In this document: positions 32,803 to 48,323 of the stretch, piece after piece
Position numbering within the stretch: position 1 is the stretch's first letter
Layout: each line of letters starts with the position of its first letter
DNA from: Pempheris klunzingeri
Lineage: Eukaryota > Chordata > Actinopteri > Acropomatiformes > Pempheridae
Direction: 5' to 3'
DNA: 64,000 bases
Assembly (NCBI RefSeq): GCF_042242105.1
Contig: NC_092013.1
Coordinates: 46,001 to 110,000, forward strand
The notes under the pieces: generated by a model
Database searches by the model: none
What the model was told of the DNA's origin: nothing
The model's input: the letters and a program-made list of their open reading frames with translations, nothing else
Made by a program: the position numbers and the translations under genes

Positions 32803-35800
32803 CTGCGTATAAAAGCTTCAAAGGCCTGGAAACAGTACTCTCTGAGCTCGTCATCCTCCACGCTGGTGAACTTCACCACCATCGGGATCAGCTTGTCTAA
32901 ATGTTCACCTGAACACACACACATACACACGTTGCTATGGAAAGCATCTTACATCATTTCCTGTTTGTCTTCTGAGTACTGTGCTGTCGGTGGCGTCTTG
33001 GCATTTCTAGGTTAACTGAATCTGTTTCATGCTTCATTGCTACGCCTAATCACCTGCTGTACATTTAATCCTAAGGTAGCACTCTTAGCTCACACTTCCT
33101 TTCAGCGATTGTCCCGCCACTTCTACAGTAGTCTATCCTGTCAGCTATCTTAAACAGCTAACAGTCGGCGATGGCTTCTCTCTCTCCCTCTCAGTGTCCT
33201 GCTCTGCATGTCACATGTTCAGTTCGTCCTCTGTCTCCTTTAGTGAAAGTGGTGCCTGTAATAAATGTAGTTTATTTACTGTGCTGGAGGCTTAGCGAGT
33301 TGGAAACGCGGCTCCGCACCATGGAAAACAAATCAGTAGCCACTGTAGTTAGCCTGCCCCCAGTAGCCACTGTAGTTAGCCTGCCCCCAGTAGCCACTGT
33401 AGTTAGCCAGCCCCCAGTAGCCACTGTAGTTAGCCTGTGTAGCCGCATGTCATCATTTAACCGCTGGCTGTGGAGGTGGTGCCCAGCAAACAATGTGGGC
33501 TTCATAGAGAACTGGCAGTCTTTCTGGGGAAGACCTAGTCTGATTAGAAGAGACGGCATCCGTCCCACTTTGGAAGGAGCTGCTTTCTAGAAATCTGGCT
33601 GAGTTTATTAGTCCAAAAACTGAAGAGCAGAGACCAGGAGGCAGTGCTGAGACCAGGAGGCAGGGCCGAGACCAGGAGGCAGAGCTGCAGTCCTCCAGGC
33701 TTCTCTGCTCCTCCATTAGAACAGTCACCCTCCAACATCCCATAGAGACTGTGTCGTCCCCCTCAGATCAGTTAGATCTATAAAGTCTAACAGGAGACGA
33801 GTTCTGCAGAAACATCTCATCAAAGTTAATACCATCACTGGCGAAGTCCAACAGGACAGGAGAGTTAAATGTGGACTTTTAAACATCAGATCTCTGCCAT
33901 CCAAAGCTGTTTCAGTAAATTATCTGATATCAGATCACCATATTGATTTATTGATCTGACTGAAACCTGCTGCACCATGAAGAGTATGTTAGCCTTAATG
34001 AAGCCACTCCTCCAGTCATACTAATACTCATATTCCTCCAGACTCTGGACGAGGAGGTGGACCTGCAGCCATCTTTAACTCTAGTTTAATAGTTCAACCT
34101 AGACCTAAAGTCAACTATAACTCCTTTGGAAGCCTTGTTCTTAGCTTCTCTCTTCCAACCTGGAAAACACTAAAATCAGTCTTAGTTGTCACAGTGTACC
34201 GCCCTCCTGGTCCAGACTCTGAATTCTTAACTGAGTTCTCAGAGTTTTTATCAGATTTAGTCCTCAGTGCAGATAAAGTAATTATAGTAGGTGACTCTAC
34301 TATTCATGTGGACAATGATAATGACGGTCTGACCTCTGCTTTCATCTCACTGTTGGACTCAGTTGGCTTCTCCCAGAGTGTAGATGAACCCACTCACTGT
34401 TTTACCCCTCGACCTTCTTCTGGCTTATGGTGTTGAAACTGAACAGTTAACAGTTTTCCCCCAAAACTCTGTTCTATCGGACCATCACCTGATAACTGCT
34501 GATTTCTTCTTACTGGACTATGAACCATATGACAGAAAGGTAAAAGGAACCACATTAAGCTGGTTTAAGTCATACATCATAAGTTAGACATGGAGTTCCA
34601 CAAGGTTCAGTGCTTGGACCAATACTATTTACCTTATATATGCTTCCTCTGGGTAATATTATCAGGAAGCACTCCATTAATTTCCACTGTTATGCAGATG
34701 ATACCCATTTATACTTATCTGTTTGTCCATGTTTCATTATTTCTTGTTTTATTTTGGTTTCTTACCCTTTCCTCTCGTTTCAGGTATATTCACTTCCTCC
34801 CATTGTGTTTTCCCGCCTCTACTGATCGCGTCTCCACCCCTTCCACCTGTGTCTCGTTACCTGCCTGCCCCAGTGTATTTAGTCTGTGTCCTCCCTCTCT
34901 GTGCCAGTTCGTCTTCGTTCCTGTGACAAGCATTCCAGCAGTTTCCTCGTGTTTCATGTTCCTGGTTTTTGATTCCTTTTTTTGCTTTGACTCTGCCTCT
35001 GGATTTGTTTGCCTTTACTCTGACTGCCTACCTGTGTACTGAACTGCAAGTAAAGACTTTTACTTTAACTGCCTATTGTCTGGAGTCGTGCTTTTAAGTC
35101 CTCCCGCTTGTGGATTCCCAGAGCTTTCAGCTATCAGGCTCCTCTCCTGTGGAACCTCCTTCCAGTCTGGGTTCGGGGGGCAGACACCCTCTCTACATTT
35201 CAGAGTGGACTAAAAACCTTCCTTAGTGATGAAGCCTATAGTTCAGGGCTGGATCAGGCCTTGGACCAGCCCCTAGTTATGCTGCTATAGGCTCAGACTG
35301 CCGGGGGACTCCCATGATGCACTGGGCTCCTCTCTCCTCCTCTTCCTCTCCATCCTGATGCTTCATGTCTCTTTAATGTCTGTTACTAACTTGGTATCTT
35401 CCCCGGAGCCTTTCTGTGCTTTTCTCATCTCTCAGGTTCCTGTGGATCCTGGTCCTGGTTCTCCTGCTGTGGTTCTCTGGTTCTTAGCCTAGCCTCTTGG
35501 CCTAGGCTCTTAGCTTACCTCTTAGCCTTCTTCTTAGCCTAGTCCAGGGTCCCTGGACCCAGACCTGCTCACTGTAACCGCCACCACCTTTAGGGAACAC
35601 ATGTCCACTGTGGGAACCTGTCAGATACCTGTGGAGTGTTTTACAGAACCAGGACTCTCACCAACTCGATGGCCACCCTGGCGGCTGACGGTCGCCAGAC
35701 ACTGCACGTACGTCCTGGTCATTGAGGTGGGCGGGGCCTTCGCCAGCTCCGTCAACAGGTGTTCAGTCAGCTGGGAGAAGAGGGCGGGGCTACAGCAGGG

Positions 35801-38422
35801 CACCAGGTGACCCAGAGCCAAGATGGAGCGCTTCCTGACCGCCATCCGGGGGCTGGTCAACTGATTGGGGGGGGGAGAGATGAACTATAAATAAAATCAA
35901 AGAACAGCAGGTCACACTGATTGATTAATAGACTGGTTAGTGGACTGATTGATAGACTGACTGATTGATAAGTGCATTGATTGATTAGTGGACTGACTGA
36001 TCAGTGGACTCTGCAGACTTTTGAAGTGAACAGCTTGTTTGACAAACTCTCCATGTGTTTGGAGTCAGAATGTGAAGCTGTCAGATAAACACAGAGCAGG
36101 AAACAGGACGGGTTTAAATACTGCAGTACAACGAGGTACCTCAGATATGGACTGCAGTAAATGTACATGGCAATATTCCACCACAGGTCATTAGGAATTA
36201 ATACCAGAGGGAAATGTTCACATACTGACAATCAGAAACAGCAACAGACATACAAACAATAATCAACACACAATAATACCATTAGTGACCACAGTAACTA
36301 CACACATGCACTGTTTAATCAGCATGTTAGGGCTGCAGACCCCACTGTTACAAACATAACCATTCACCCACACCAGGGCTGGTTACCTGAGGCAGGAGGC
36401 TGGACAGCAGAGGGCTGTGGAAACTCACCAGGGCACCACTCAGCCTGCAGAGTACACAATAACACACACATGAAGGAACATAAAATAACATGTGATAAAA
36501 GGGAACAAAACAAAATGAAATTAGATAGAATTAAATGAAATAAAATTAAATGAAATAACGATCATCCCAGCTACGGTGACCTCTGCCGCCTCTCAGTGCC
36601 TGGATACGTTAAAATGTGTTTAATATTTAATTTGCTTGACCTGGTGAAGAAGTTTCTCAGTCACTGTTAGCATCCACTCAGATTCAACACTATGCCAGGC
36701 TAACATTAGCATGCTAACATGCTCACAGTGCTAACATGCTGTTCCTCATCTTAACTTAGCATGTTACCATGCTAACATGAGCTAATCCTCAGTAAATGGA
36801 GTCCAGCTGAGGCTGATGATCTTCAGTGTTGGACATGTGAACAGAGGAAACATCAGAGGATCAATAGTGACAACAGTTCGTCCTGAGCATGAACATACAT
36901 ACAAAGTTTCACTGAAATTGATCCAATGGTTGTTTAAATTCATCAAGCTCATAGTGGCAACAGAAGAAAAGCTGAGGGATCACTGCAGAGTTTAGGATTC
37001 AACCTTTGGTGACCCAGAACATTTCACTCTGACCCCCACAGCCATGAGCGTCGGTGTGTCACCACAGCCATCCCACAGCTGGTGACCTAGTCTGACCAAC
37101 GTGGAGGACCAGGTGACCGACCCAGAGCCGCAGCGCCAGCATGTCTAACAACGTTTGCTATTACCTTCCCAACATGTCCGACAGGATGTCCAAGGCCTCT
37201 AACTGGACCGACACGTCCTCCTGTTTCCCCATAGCACCGATCAGCTGGGACGTGATCTTCTTACAAACGCTGGCTGTCAGAGTCAGACCTGAAACCGGAC
37301 AGACACCAGATACAGAAGCAGAACCCGGAGGGAGGAAACATCAGACACAGGGAGCTCCTGGCTGGTTCTGATCCAGTCTGAGTCTCTTCAATGCTGTGGA
37401 ATAACCCACATTCATTTCATTGTGAAAACACCCACATGAAACCCACGGACACTATCTCTGCTCTGACCTGGAGAGCTGACACCGGACACTGGTCGGAACG
37501 ATGATAATGATTAGTTTCATAGTCGAGTACCTTAAGCTCTAACCAGACCAGCTCAGTGCTCACCTGATGAGGACAGCGGCAGCTCGGCGATCACGGTCTT
37601 CAGGCCCATGCTGGAAATGTCTCTGAGCGCCTCCTTATCTGATGTCATGTTTGAACACAGCGTGTCCACCATCGTCTCCACCTGAGGCTCCTTCACTTTA
37701 CTCACCAGAGGCGCCAGGCTGGAAATCAAATGTACCCACAGAACACTTCAGACATTTAGTATATCACAGAGGTGAACTGTAAATGGTAACTCCCCTGTCT
37801 CTCCCCCTGGTCCTCTGTGTCCACATCCTGGTGTGTGAGTGACTGGTAGGTAGTAAAAGTGTTGGAACTGGTCCAGTAGATCACCTCAGCCAGCAGCCAC
37901 CAAACGGGCTGCAATGGCTGCAACGTGATCCTTTGGGACAACTGCACCTGATCACAGTAGGTCCACTAAAAGAGCTTGTTTGATCCACTGACAGGCTCAG
38001 AGTGTTATTCTAAGTGTGTGACAGCATCATGGAAAGGATCCCTACAGAGAGAGACCTGGAAGATCCTTTTGGTTTAACCACAAACAGCACACACACCAGA
38101 CTACATTCACTAAAACAGGGATTTTAGAGCTGCTGCCTCCATCAGTCAGTGTGTCTGTGTTACTGTGTGAATTTAAAGGGTCAGTTCAGATAAACACAAC
38201 AACACAACAACACAACACTACTGTAACACACACTAACACAAACTGACTGATGGCAGCAGCCCCTGTGTCCTACACACTTCTGTAGAGGACACACCATCAC
38301 ACACAAGGACTGTAACACACAAAATAATACATTTGCACACCCTGACATGTGTGTGCATGTTTCTGTCTGTGTGTGATTATGTGTGTGTGTGTGTGTGATT
38401 CTGTGTGTGTGTGTTTGTGTGA

Positions 38423-38458
<36 letters not shown>

Positions 38459-38506
38459 TTCTGTGTGATTCTGTGTGTGTGTGTGTGTGTGTGTGATTCT
38501 GTGTGA

Positions 38507-38542
<36 letters not shown>

Positions 38543-38840
38543 TTCTGTGTGATTCTGTGTGATTCTGTGTGTGTGTGTGTGTGTGTGTTACCATTTGACT
38601 GCCAGGTTCTGGACCTCTCCGTTCTTGTCCTCCAGCAGTGTGAGCAGCATGCTCACCACCCTCCTCTCACTGTCCTCGTCCAGCTTGATGCTGTCCTTCT
38701 GCAGCTCCAGCATCAGGTCACTGGTGGCCATGAACCTGGAGAGGGGGGGCAGGGAGAGAGAGAGACAGAGAGACAGACAGAGAGAGAGACAGAGAGACGG
38801 ATAGAGAGAGAGAGAGAGAGAGACAGAGAGAGAGAGAGAC

Positions 38841-38879
<39 letters not shown>

Positions 38880-38950
38880 CGGATAGAGAGAGAGAGAGAG
38901 ACAGAGAGACAGATAGAGAGAGAGAGACAGAGAGAGACAGAGAGACAGAT

Positions 38951-38983
<33 letters not shown>

Positions 38984-39008
38984 GAGAGAGAGAGACACAG
39001 AGACGGAC

Positions 39009-39041
<33 letters not shown>

Positions 39042-39070
39042 GAGAGAGACAGACAGACAGAGAGAGACAG

Positions 39071-39102
<32 letters not shown>

Positions 39103-39110
39103 GGAGACAA

Positions 39111-39143
<33 letters not shown>

Positions 39144-39172
39144 GAGACAGACAGACAGACAGAGAGAGACAA

Positions 39173-39241
<69 letters not shown>

Positions 39242-39250
39242 GAGAGACAA

Positions 39251-39283
<33 letters not shown>

Positions 39284-39503
39284 GAGAGAGAGACAGTCAC
39301 ATTGACTTTATTAAAAGTGACAGTGAACCTTTATTTGGATTATTTTGAACTAAAAGTCAAACACAGTCAGACACCTGTCCCTCACTACTGGTTAGTTAGT
39401 TAGTTAGTTAGTTAGTTAGCTGGTTGGTTTCTCACCTGAAGTCTTTGTCAGTTGAAGTCATTTTCTCCAGCAGGTTGGAGATGTGGAAAGACACATTCGC
39501 CAT
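20692..39503 (-). CDS. cand2: Cullin-associated NEDD8-dissociated protein 2 (TIP120B)
   Basis: Twenty-four exons: 39503-39436, 38735-38592, 37718-37564, 37288-37165, 36444-36387, 35860-35662, 32908-32803, 32604-32465, 30014-29713, 29593-29452, 29364-29246, 28605-28453, 28248-28027, 27302-27096, 27017-26830, 26663-26498, 26424-26284, 24065-23926, 23721-23546, 23185-23090, 22565-22396, 22299-22135, 21175-21068, 20916-20692. They total 3714 nt, that is 1237 residues plus TAA, against 1236 for human CAND2. CAND proteins are HEAT-repeat solenoids that bind unneddylated cullin-RBX1 and exchange SCF substrate receptors; CAND2 is linked to muscle. The start [20 protein letters not shown], the acidic insert [47 protein letters not shown] and the end ATESMDLS are family signatures. 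[13 protein letters not shown] and the SMDLS end favour CAND2 over CAND1. All introns have GT-AG ends. The exon-11 donor (GTTCCT) is weak. Confidence 0.96.
21190..21855. repeat. Minisatellite, GGTGTGAGCAGGTCTGAACA family
   Basis: About 60 units of roughly 11 bp (GTGTGAGCAG, GTCTGAACAG, GTCTTAAAG) in cand2 intron 22, with a higher-order pattern in which GTCTTAAAGGTGTGAGCAG recurs every 100-150 bp. Confidence 0.93.
22640..23030 (-). repeat. Dispersed repeat A, copy 1
   Basis: Cand2 intron 20 holds, in reverse orientation, the element also found at 37850-38190 and 57515-57960. Shared blocks include CTGGTCCAGTAGATCACCTC, GTGATCCTTTGGGACAACTG, GACCTGGAAGATCCTTTTGG and CATTCACTAAAACAGGGATT. Probably a MITE or SINE-like element; no coding capacity. 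Confidence 0.75.
24118..26125. repeat. 2-kb minisatellite in cand2 intron 17
   Basis: About 105 units of 18-20 bp alternating TGGTCACTAACGTGTCGTC and AGTTTATTAACGTGTCTTC, grouped in higher-order blocks of two to five units. AACGTG alternates with AACATG, consistent with CpG decay. It fills almost the entire intron. Confidence 0.95.
27550..27995 (+). mobile_element. L2 LINE 3' UTR and tail
   Basis: Cand2 intron 13 contains a CT-rich tract (27627-27715), GATCCTGGGTCTGTTCCAGG, and an end reading GTTATGAATTGGCGCTATAT, AAATAAAGATTGATTGATTG. It is nearly identical in order to the L2 3' UTR at 1480-1845 and antisense to cand2. Confidence 0.85.
28695..29246. repeat. AGAGGAGGTTCAGAGGAGGATC minisatellite at cand2 exon-11 donor
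   Basis: About 50 units of 11 bp (AGAGGAGGTTT, AGAGGAGGTTC, AGAGGAGGATC) fill cand2 intron 11 and run right up to the exon-11 donor at 29245. Purine-rich on the plus strand, pyrimidine-rich in the transcript. Confidence 0.95.
30685..31998. repeat. ~50-bp minisatellite with nested TG microsatellite, cand2 intron 8
   Basis: About 26 units of GCTAGTTAGTCAGTGTGTTA plus GTGTGTAGTGGAGGTCTATA and a GTGTGTGTGT run. The flanking unit is highly conserved while the internal (TG)n varies from about 5 to about 20 repeats. It occupies half of a 2.4-kb intron. Confidence 0.95.
33100..35490 (+). mobile_element. Degenerate long L2 LINE in cand2 intron 6
   Basis: This is the most complete L2 copy here and is antisense to cand2. 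In order: an ORF1/esterase-like end (33478-33590, [20 protein letters not shown]), an APE-type endonuclease fragment (34190-34500: [39 protein letters not shown]), a short RT piece with [19 protein letters not shown] and the catalytic YADD (34600-34720), a foreign segment (34736-35104), then the L2 C-terminus ([19 protein letters not shown]) and 3' UTR. Frames are broken and it cannot be active. Confidence 0.8.
34736..35104 (+). mobile_element. LTR-like insertion replacing part of the L2
   Basis: Pyrimidine-rich DNA ending GTAAAGACTTTTACTTTAAC and CTGGAGTCGTGCTTTTAAGT resembles solo LTRs common in fish (gypsy type). L2 sequence stops before it and resumes after it, but about 600 bp of the expected RT is missing. 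No clear target duplication was seen. Confidence 0.4.
36590..36960. repeat. Dispersed repeat with ATGCTAACATGCT palindromic core
   Basis: Cand2 intron 4 carries TTAGCATGCTAACATGCTCA, CTAACATGCTGTTCC and AGCATGTTACCATGCTAACA, followed by ACAAAGTTTCACTGAAATTG. This arrangement is familiar from fish introns, but I cannot name the family. Confidence 0.45.
37850..38190 (+). repeat. Dispersed repeat A, copy 2
   Basis: Cand2 intron 2. Nearly identical over about 330 bp to the copy at 57515-57960 and to the reverse of 22640-23030, starting GTGTTGGAACTGGTCCAGTA and ending in the CATCAGTCAGTGTGTCTGTG region. Confidence 0.8.
38340..38590. repeat. (GT)n with GATTCTGT interruptions at cand2 exon-2 donor
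   Basis: Alternating (GT)n runs and GATTCTGTGTGATTCTGT blocks lie directly after the exon-2 donor, which on the minus strand reads ATG|GTAACACACAC. Confidence 0.9.
38745..39297. repeat. GA/GACA purine microsatellite, cand2 intron 1
   Basis: About 550 bp of AGAGAG, GACAGACAG and GACGGATAGAGAG, ending about 10 bp from the exon-2 acceptor. On the transcribed strand it is a very long polypyrimidine (TC) tract upstream of the 3' splice site. Confidence 0.95.
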
Positions 39504-40225
39504 CTTGGCTCTCTGTCGATAGTCGAAGTTCTTCAGCCCGACAACATGGTGGGTCCAGGGGGGGGAGCGGGGGGGAACCCGACCCCCGGTTCTCCGGTAA
39601 AAATAGACATAACGACAGAGGGACAGGGACGGGGACTGGGGGGGGGGTCCACCGCGTGGACACACCGAGTCTCAGCACTCTGTATCAGTTAGTCACCCGT
39701 CATTAAAAAGCTTTAATTTATTTTGTCCGTTAATCTTAGCTTTAACCGTCTTCTCCTGAGATAGAAAGTTATATTTATTCATTTTATTCAGGCACTATTT
39801 TTCTTTTGTGTTTTAAAAATTGTAAAAGTGTAATTAGTTTCTTTATTTTGTAATTTCATCTAATACTAAGTGAACTGTTTGAGTCCGCAGGCCGGCAGGT
39901 TCCAGGTTTGAACCTTTGAACCTTCCTGTGGAGTTCTCCTCCTGTTCTCCTCCTGTTCTCCTCCTGGCTCTCTCTGGTTCTCTCTGTTTCTCCAGCTTCC
40001 CACAGTCACACACCTGCAGGTTACCTGGAGACAACGGATGGACAAAGTGAGCTCTGACATGCGGAACCTTTGGTGTCAGTATTTGTTTCCGCCGGCGGAA
40101 GCTGTGGTCGGACTTTGATGAGGAAGCGGACTTGTTGCCACGTCGGAGTGTTTGTTGAAGCTGGTTGATTCAGGTTGAAGGGAAGAGGGTGATTCTGTGA
40201 GGGCTTCTGCTGTCATATCGAAGTC
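39504..40225. promoter_or_regulatory. Shared divergent promoter region of cand2 and sec13
   Basis: The start codons of cand2 (minus) and sec13 (plus) are 722 bp apart and point away from each other. The sec13 side has GC-rich DNA around 40080-40225. No TATA box was identified for either gene. Confidence 0.45.
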
Positions 40226-43921
<3,696 letters not shown>

Positions 43922-44393
43922 CCCCTGCCCCGTCAGATGACCTCAGCAGTGACCTTTGACCACAGGAACCATGGAGACTCAGACAGAGCTGCAGCTGACA
44001 CCACCTCCCATGATCCTCTGCTCCTGACACATTCCTCCTCCAAACTCATTCATCACCCCGATGACTGCACCCCCTCCAGGTGATCCAGCACCAATCAAGC
44101 ATCCGAAACCCCCCCCAAATTATAAAGCAGTGTTCTTCATCACAAGGACTCCTCCTCCTCTCCCAGAGACAGGTGTGAGGTTCTCCACACATTAAATGAT
44201 GGGAGGAGGAGATTCACTGATTAGGACGGCCCTTCATCAGGTATTTCATCAACCAGCCTCTAAGCTGCTATGGCAACCAGGAGTAAATCAATCAATGTGT
44301 TGCCAGGCAACCATGAAGTTGGCATCATTGTGAACAGCTTGTTTTCAGAGTTCACTTCAGACCAGAAACCATGGATGTTTTCATTATTAATGT

Positions 44394-44399
44394 AATAAA
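44394..44399 (+). terminator. sec13: Poly(A) signal of sec13
   Basis: AATAAA in TGTAATAAATACATG, about 475 bp past the sec13 stop codon. The microsatellite-like array beginning at 44415 follows it. Confidence 0.7.
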
Positions 44400-44414
44400 T
44401 ACATGAAATGTTCA

Positions 44415-44850
44415 CACCGAGTCCCGTGTCTGTTCCTGTGTCTGTTTCTGTACCTGTTCTCCATGTCTGTTCCTGTCTGTGCCCGTTCCTGTGTCTGCTT
44501 CTGTTCCTTTGTCTGTTCTCCATGTCTGCTTCCGTGTCCGTTCCTGTTCCCTTGTCTGTTTCCGTTCCCATCTGTTCCTCTCTGTTTCCGTTCCTGTGTC
44601 TGTTCCTGTTTCTGTTCCCGTGTCTGCTTCTGTACCTGTTCTCCCGTGTCTGTGCCCGTTCCTCTGTCCATTCCTGTGTCTGTGTCTGTGTCTGTTCTCT
44701 TGTCTGTTCCTATTCCCTTGTCTGCTCCTGTTGTCCGTGTCTGTTCCTGTATCTGCTTCTGTTTTTGTGTCAGTTTCTGTTCCTGTTCTTGTTCCCTTGT
44801 CTGTGTCTGTTCCTGTGTTTGTTCCTCTGTCTGCTTCTGTCCTGCAGACT
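44415..44850. repeat. TGTCTGTTCCTGTGTCTGCT minisatellite
   Basis: About 35 degenerate 12-bp units (TGTCTGTTCCTG, TGTCTGCTTCTG) directly after sec13. Open frames on both strands here are products of the period. Confidence 0.9.
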
Positions 44851-45948
44851 GAGAGCATCTGATTCTTGCAGCCACTCAGAGAAACGAGTTACTGTGGAGC
44901 ATAAAGTCCAGATTAGAGACGGAGCTGAAACACACACACACACACAGTTGACCTCAGTCAGAGATAAATCAGCTGGTTATCCTCTGGTAATCAGCTGGTT
45001 ATCCTCTGGTTATCACCAGGTTATTAATTGCTTAATGGTTATCCGCTGGTTCTGTCAGTCGTTCTGTTCTGACCTTCGTCGTCCTGTCAGTGTGACGATG
45101 ATCTGCTGCCCAGAGGGCGGAGCTTTTAACGGGTAAGATAAACTCTGTACACAACCTGGGCAGACCAGGTGAAGTTTGCAGCATCAGTTACCATGGTGAT
45201 ATAGCCTTTAGGCTCAACATACCTGTCTAACCCCCCCCCAGGCTGCAGTAATGTACAGGTGTACGACACTGTGACATCACTGCTGGGTGTGGTCAGACAA
45301 ACAGTCCGCCTCAGCCTGGAGTTCACTTTCTGTTTGGACATGAAGGTGTGATGTGATAAAAAAAAAAAGGAAACCAGCTGGTTTATTATTTTGACCTCAG
45401 TGTGACTCCTCATGTTGGTCAGTGAGCTTCACAGCAGCTGCTCTCTGCCTACCAGTCCTCATGCTAAGCTAAGCTAACACCATCCAGACTGCAGACTGAC
45501 ATCTTCTCATCTCACTCTCAGGAAGGAGGCAAGGAGGATGTTCTCTTAAATAATTTCTTTATGAAGCAGCAGATTTGAATGTTGATGACATCAGACCAGA
45601 CTCCATTTAAAAAACAGTATTTTTACCTCACAGAGCACCAGAAAGGCTGCTGCCTCCCCAGTGAGTCTGTGTTGATCTGAACCCTTTAAGGGACGTGTCA
45701 GGTAACCAGGTAACGACATGAATTTAAAGCTACATTTAGAAATTAGAAAAATAGAAATGAATAAAGTCCACAATAAGTGGTGGGGGGGTAAGGTTTCCTC
45801 CCTAGTGAACCGTAGAGACAAATCCTCAGAGGTTGTTTGTGTGAAGCTACAGAAGAAGAACAGTGTGTTACTGACACGGCCCCCGACGGTCTGAGGGACC
45901 AGACATGTGACACCACAGTTCTCTGGACTCCGCCCCCCCCAGCTGAGC
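44851..45948. other. Spacer between sec13 and keratin
   Basis: No gene seen. It contains a CTGGTTATCCTCTGGTTATC repeat at about 44960-45050. At 45590-45690 (CCAGACTCCATTTAAAAAAC) there is a block also present at 28640-28675, apparently another short dispersed repeat. Confidence 0.5.
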
Positions 45949-45956
45949 TTTAAAAG
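45949..45956 (+). promoter_or_regulatory. TATA-like box of the keratin gene
   Basis: TTTAAAAG, 113-120 bp before the ATG, within CTGAGCTTTAAAAGTCACC. Keratin promoters usually have a TATA box, and the spacing fits a short 5' UTR. Confidence 0.5.
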
Positions 45957-46068
45957 TCACCTGAGTCACCTGCCTGTGGTCACACACTCACAGTGCTGGT
46001 TCTCATCTTGGGGTCGTTGCTTTCTGCAGCTCTTCTCCTTCTTCTCCTCTCCGTGCCCCCCCTCCATC

Positions 46069-48275
46069 ATGAGTCTCAGTCGTACCAAGCGGATCAGCTC
46101 CAGTAACTCGGTCCGGAGCAGCGGGGGCTCCAGGAGGCTGAGCGGCTTCGGTTCGGGTCTGGGGGGGTTCAGCGGTGTCTCCCTGAGCAGCAGCTCCCTG
46201 TATGCAGGCACCAACGGCCACCCCCCCGGCCTGGGCTCCCCGCTGGCGACTCTGTCGGTCAACAAGAGCCTGCTGGCCCCCCTGAACCTGGAGATCGACC
46301 CCACCCTGTCCATGAGCCGAGCCCACGAGAAGGAGCAGATCAAGAGCCTGAACAACCGCTTCGCTTCCTTCATAGACAAGGTACACATGGGGGGGGGGGG
46401 TCTAAAAGTCTAAAATGTTTTTGCTGATCAGTCAAACCTTCAGTGAGGAAATGATGACGTCATGTTGATCAATGAGGGTAAAACTCACAGGATGAATGAA
46501 TGAAGTGACTCCACCCTGATGAACACATGAATGGTCATATGGTCACATCTAAATACCAATAGATGCCTGATGATGACAGAAATAAGTGAAATCAATCCTG
46601 TGCTTCTGGGAGGATTCGCTGCTTTTCTCTGTCGAACCGTCACAGATTTGGATTAGAGCTCTGAGAGCGCCGTCTGTTTCCTGAGCTACAGGCTCTCATC
46701 CCGCCGTCACGTCATCAACAATAAATGCTACACACGGTGATACTTTCAGACTAGAAGCTTGTTGAGAAACGTGTCAGGTGACGCTCACAGTTTGGCCCCC
46801 CACCCCCACAGACTGCATTCACCTGTGTCGTTACTGTGAAACATGGATCGGAGCGGCGTTGTGAGGCCTCAGAGGTCACAGCGCCGACACAGTTTGACTT
46901 TGTCCCGTAGAGTCTTTAGCGTGGGGTGGACGCCATGTTTGGCTGCTGAACATGTTCCCACAGAGGGAGGGGGGCTGCTCTGAGATAACGTCCGACATCG
47001 ATACCTGACCCAGGAAACATCTCCGCTTTCTCACGGCGTCGCTGACACACTCACAATGGAGCCTTTGTTTGACATGAGCGGAGATGCTGTTCATGCCCCC
47101 CCCCCGCAGTCTAAGGAGGACATTCACATGTGAGACAAAAGAAAACCAGAGAAATAAATAGATGAATCAGAGACACACATGAAGCAACATGACATGACCC
47201 TGTATCAACAACATACATGTGCAAATATCGCTGTGACAGAGGTCGAGCCAGTAAAGTGTCCATGAGTTCAGGAATATAAACGCAGTGCACAGAAATAATA
47301 CGACACAGTGACGGTGGGGGTCAGGACATCGGTGATAATACGACACAGTGACGGTGGGGGTCAGGACATCGGTGATAATACGACACAGTGACGGTGGGGG
47401 TCAGGACATCGGTGATAATACGACACAGTGACGGTGGGGGTCAGGACATCGGTGATAATACGACACAGTGACGGTGGGGGTCAGGGCATCGGTGATAATA
47501 CGACACAGTGACGGTGGGGGTCAGGACATCGGTGATAATACAACACAGTGGCGGTGGGGGTCAGGGCATCGGTGATAATACGACATACTGCCAGCATTGG
47601 TACCAATGAGCTCCAATAATTAAATTTAAATTTTAATTTAAATTAAAACTCAAGTCCATCATGGACAACCCCTCTCACCCCCTGCATGAGACTGTGGGGG
47701 CCCTCAGCAGCTCCTTCAGCAGCAGGCTGAGGCCCCCACCCTGCAAGAAGGAACGCTACTGCAGGTCATTCCTCCATCAGCCATCAGACTCTTTAACAGC
47801 AGCATCACTGGCTGATGTTAACACCCTGAGAAACAGTCCACAGTCACTCCATGGTAGCTGATCGGCACTGTTCTTTTCATCTCTGTACTGTGCAGTTATG
47901 TTCATAGTGTAAATATTTATTTATTCTCATTACAATTTATATTTATTTACTATTGCTTATTTTTCTACTGTTGTTTATTTTATTTCTTTTCTCTCTATTA
48001 CTGCTTATCTCTGCTGCTGCTGTAATATGTAAATTTCCCCCTATGGAGGATCAATAAAGTCTATCTAATCTAATCTAATCTAATCAATAGAGCACCACAG
48101 TGTCAGCAGCTGCACCACTGAGAAAATACTAGTAAATACTAGAACTATACTAGATAATAATACTAATACTAGAAAACATAGATTTGACCTCATTTCACAG
48201 CCTCTTTGTCTGAACACAAACCAGATTTACTGTCCAACCTTCGTTTTGCCTTCATTGTTTTTTCACTGTTACCAT

Positions 48276-48323
<48 letters not shown>

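Noticed and set aside
38588-39300. Ser/Leu/Cys-rich and Arg/Glu-rich frames
   Set aside because: Products of the GA/GACA repeat in cand2 intron 1; only 38592-38735 is real coding sequence (cand2 exon 2).
20692-39503. Assignment to cand1 instead of cand2
   Set aside because: The ending [32 protein letters not shown] and [11 protein letters not shown] agree with CAND2; CAND1 differs at these places.
44387-44875. Frames of 100-240 codons on both strands after sec13
   Set aside because: The 12-bp repeat is open in several frames on both strands; composition follows the repeat.
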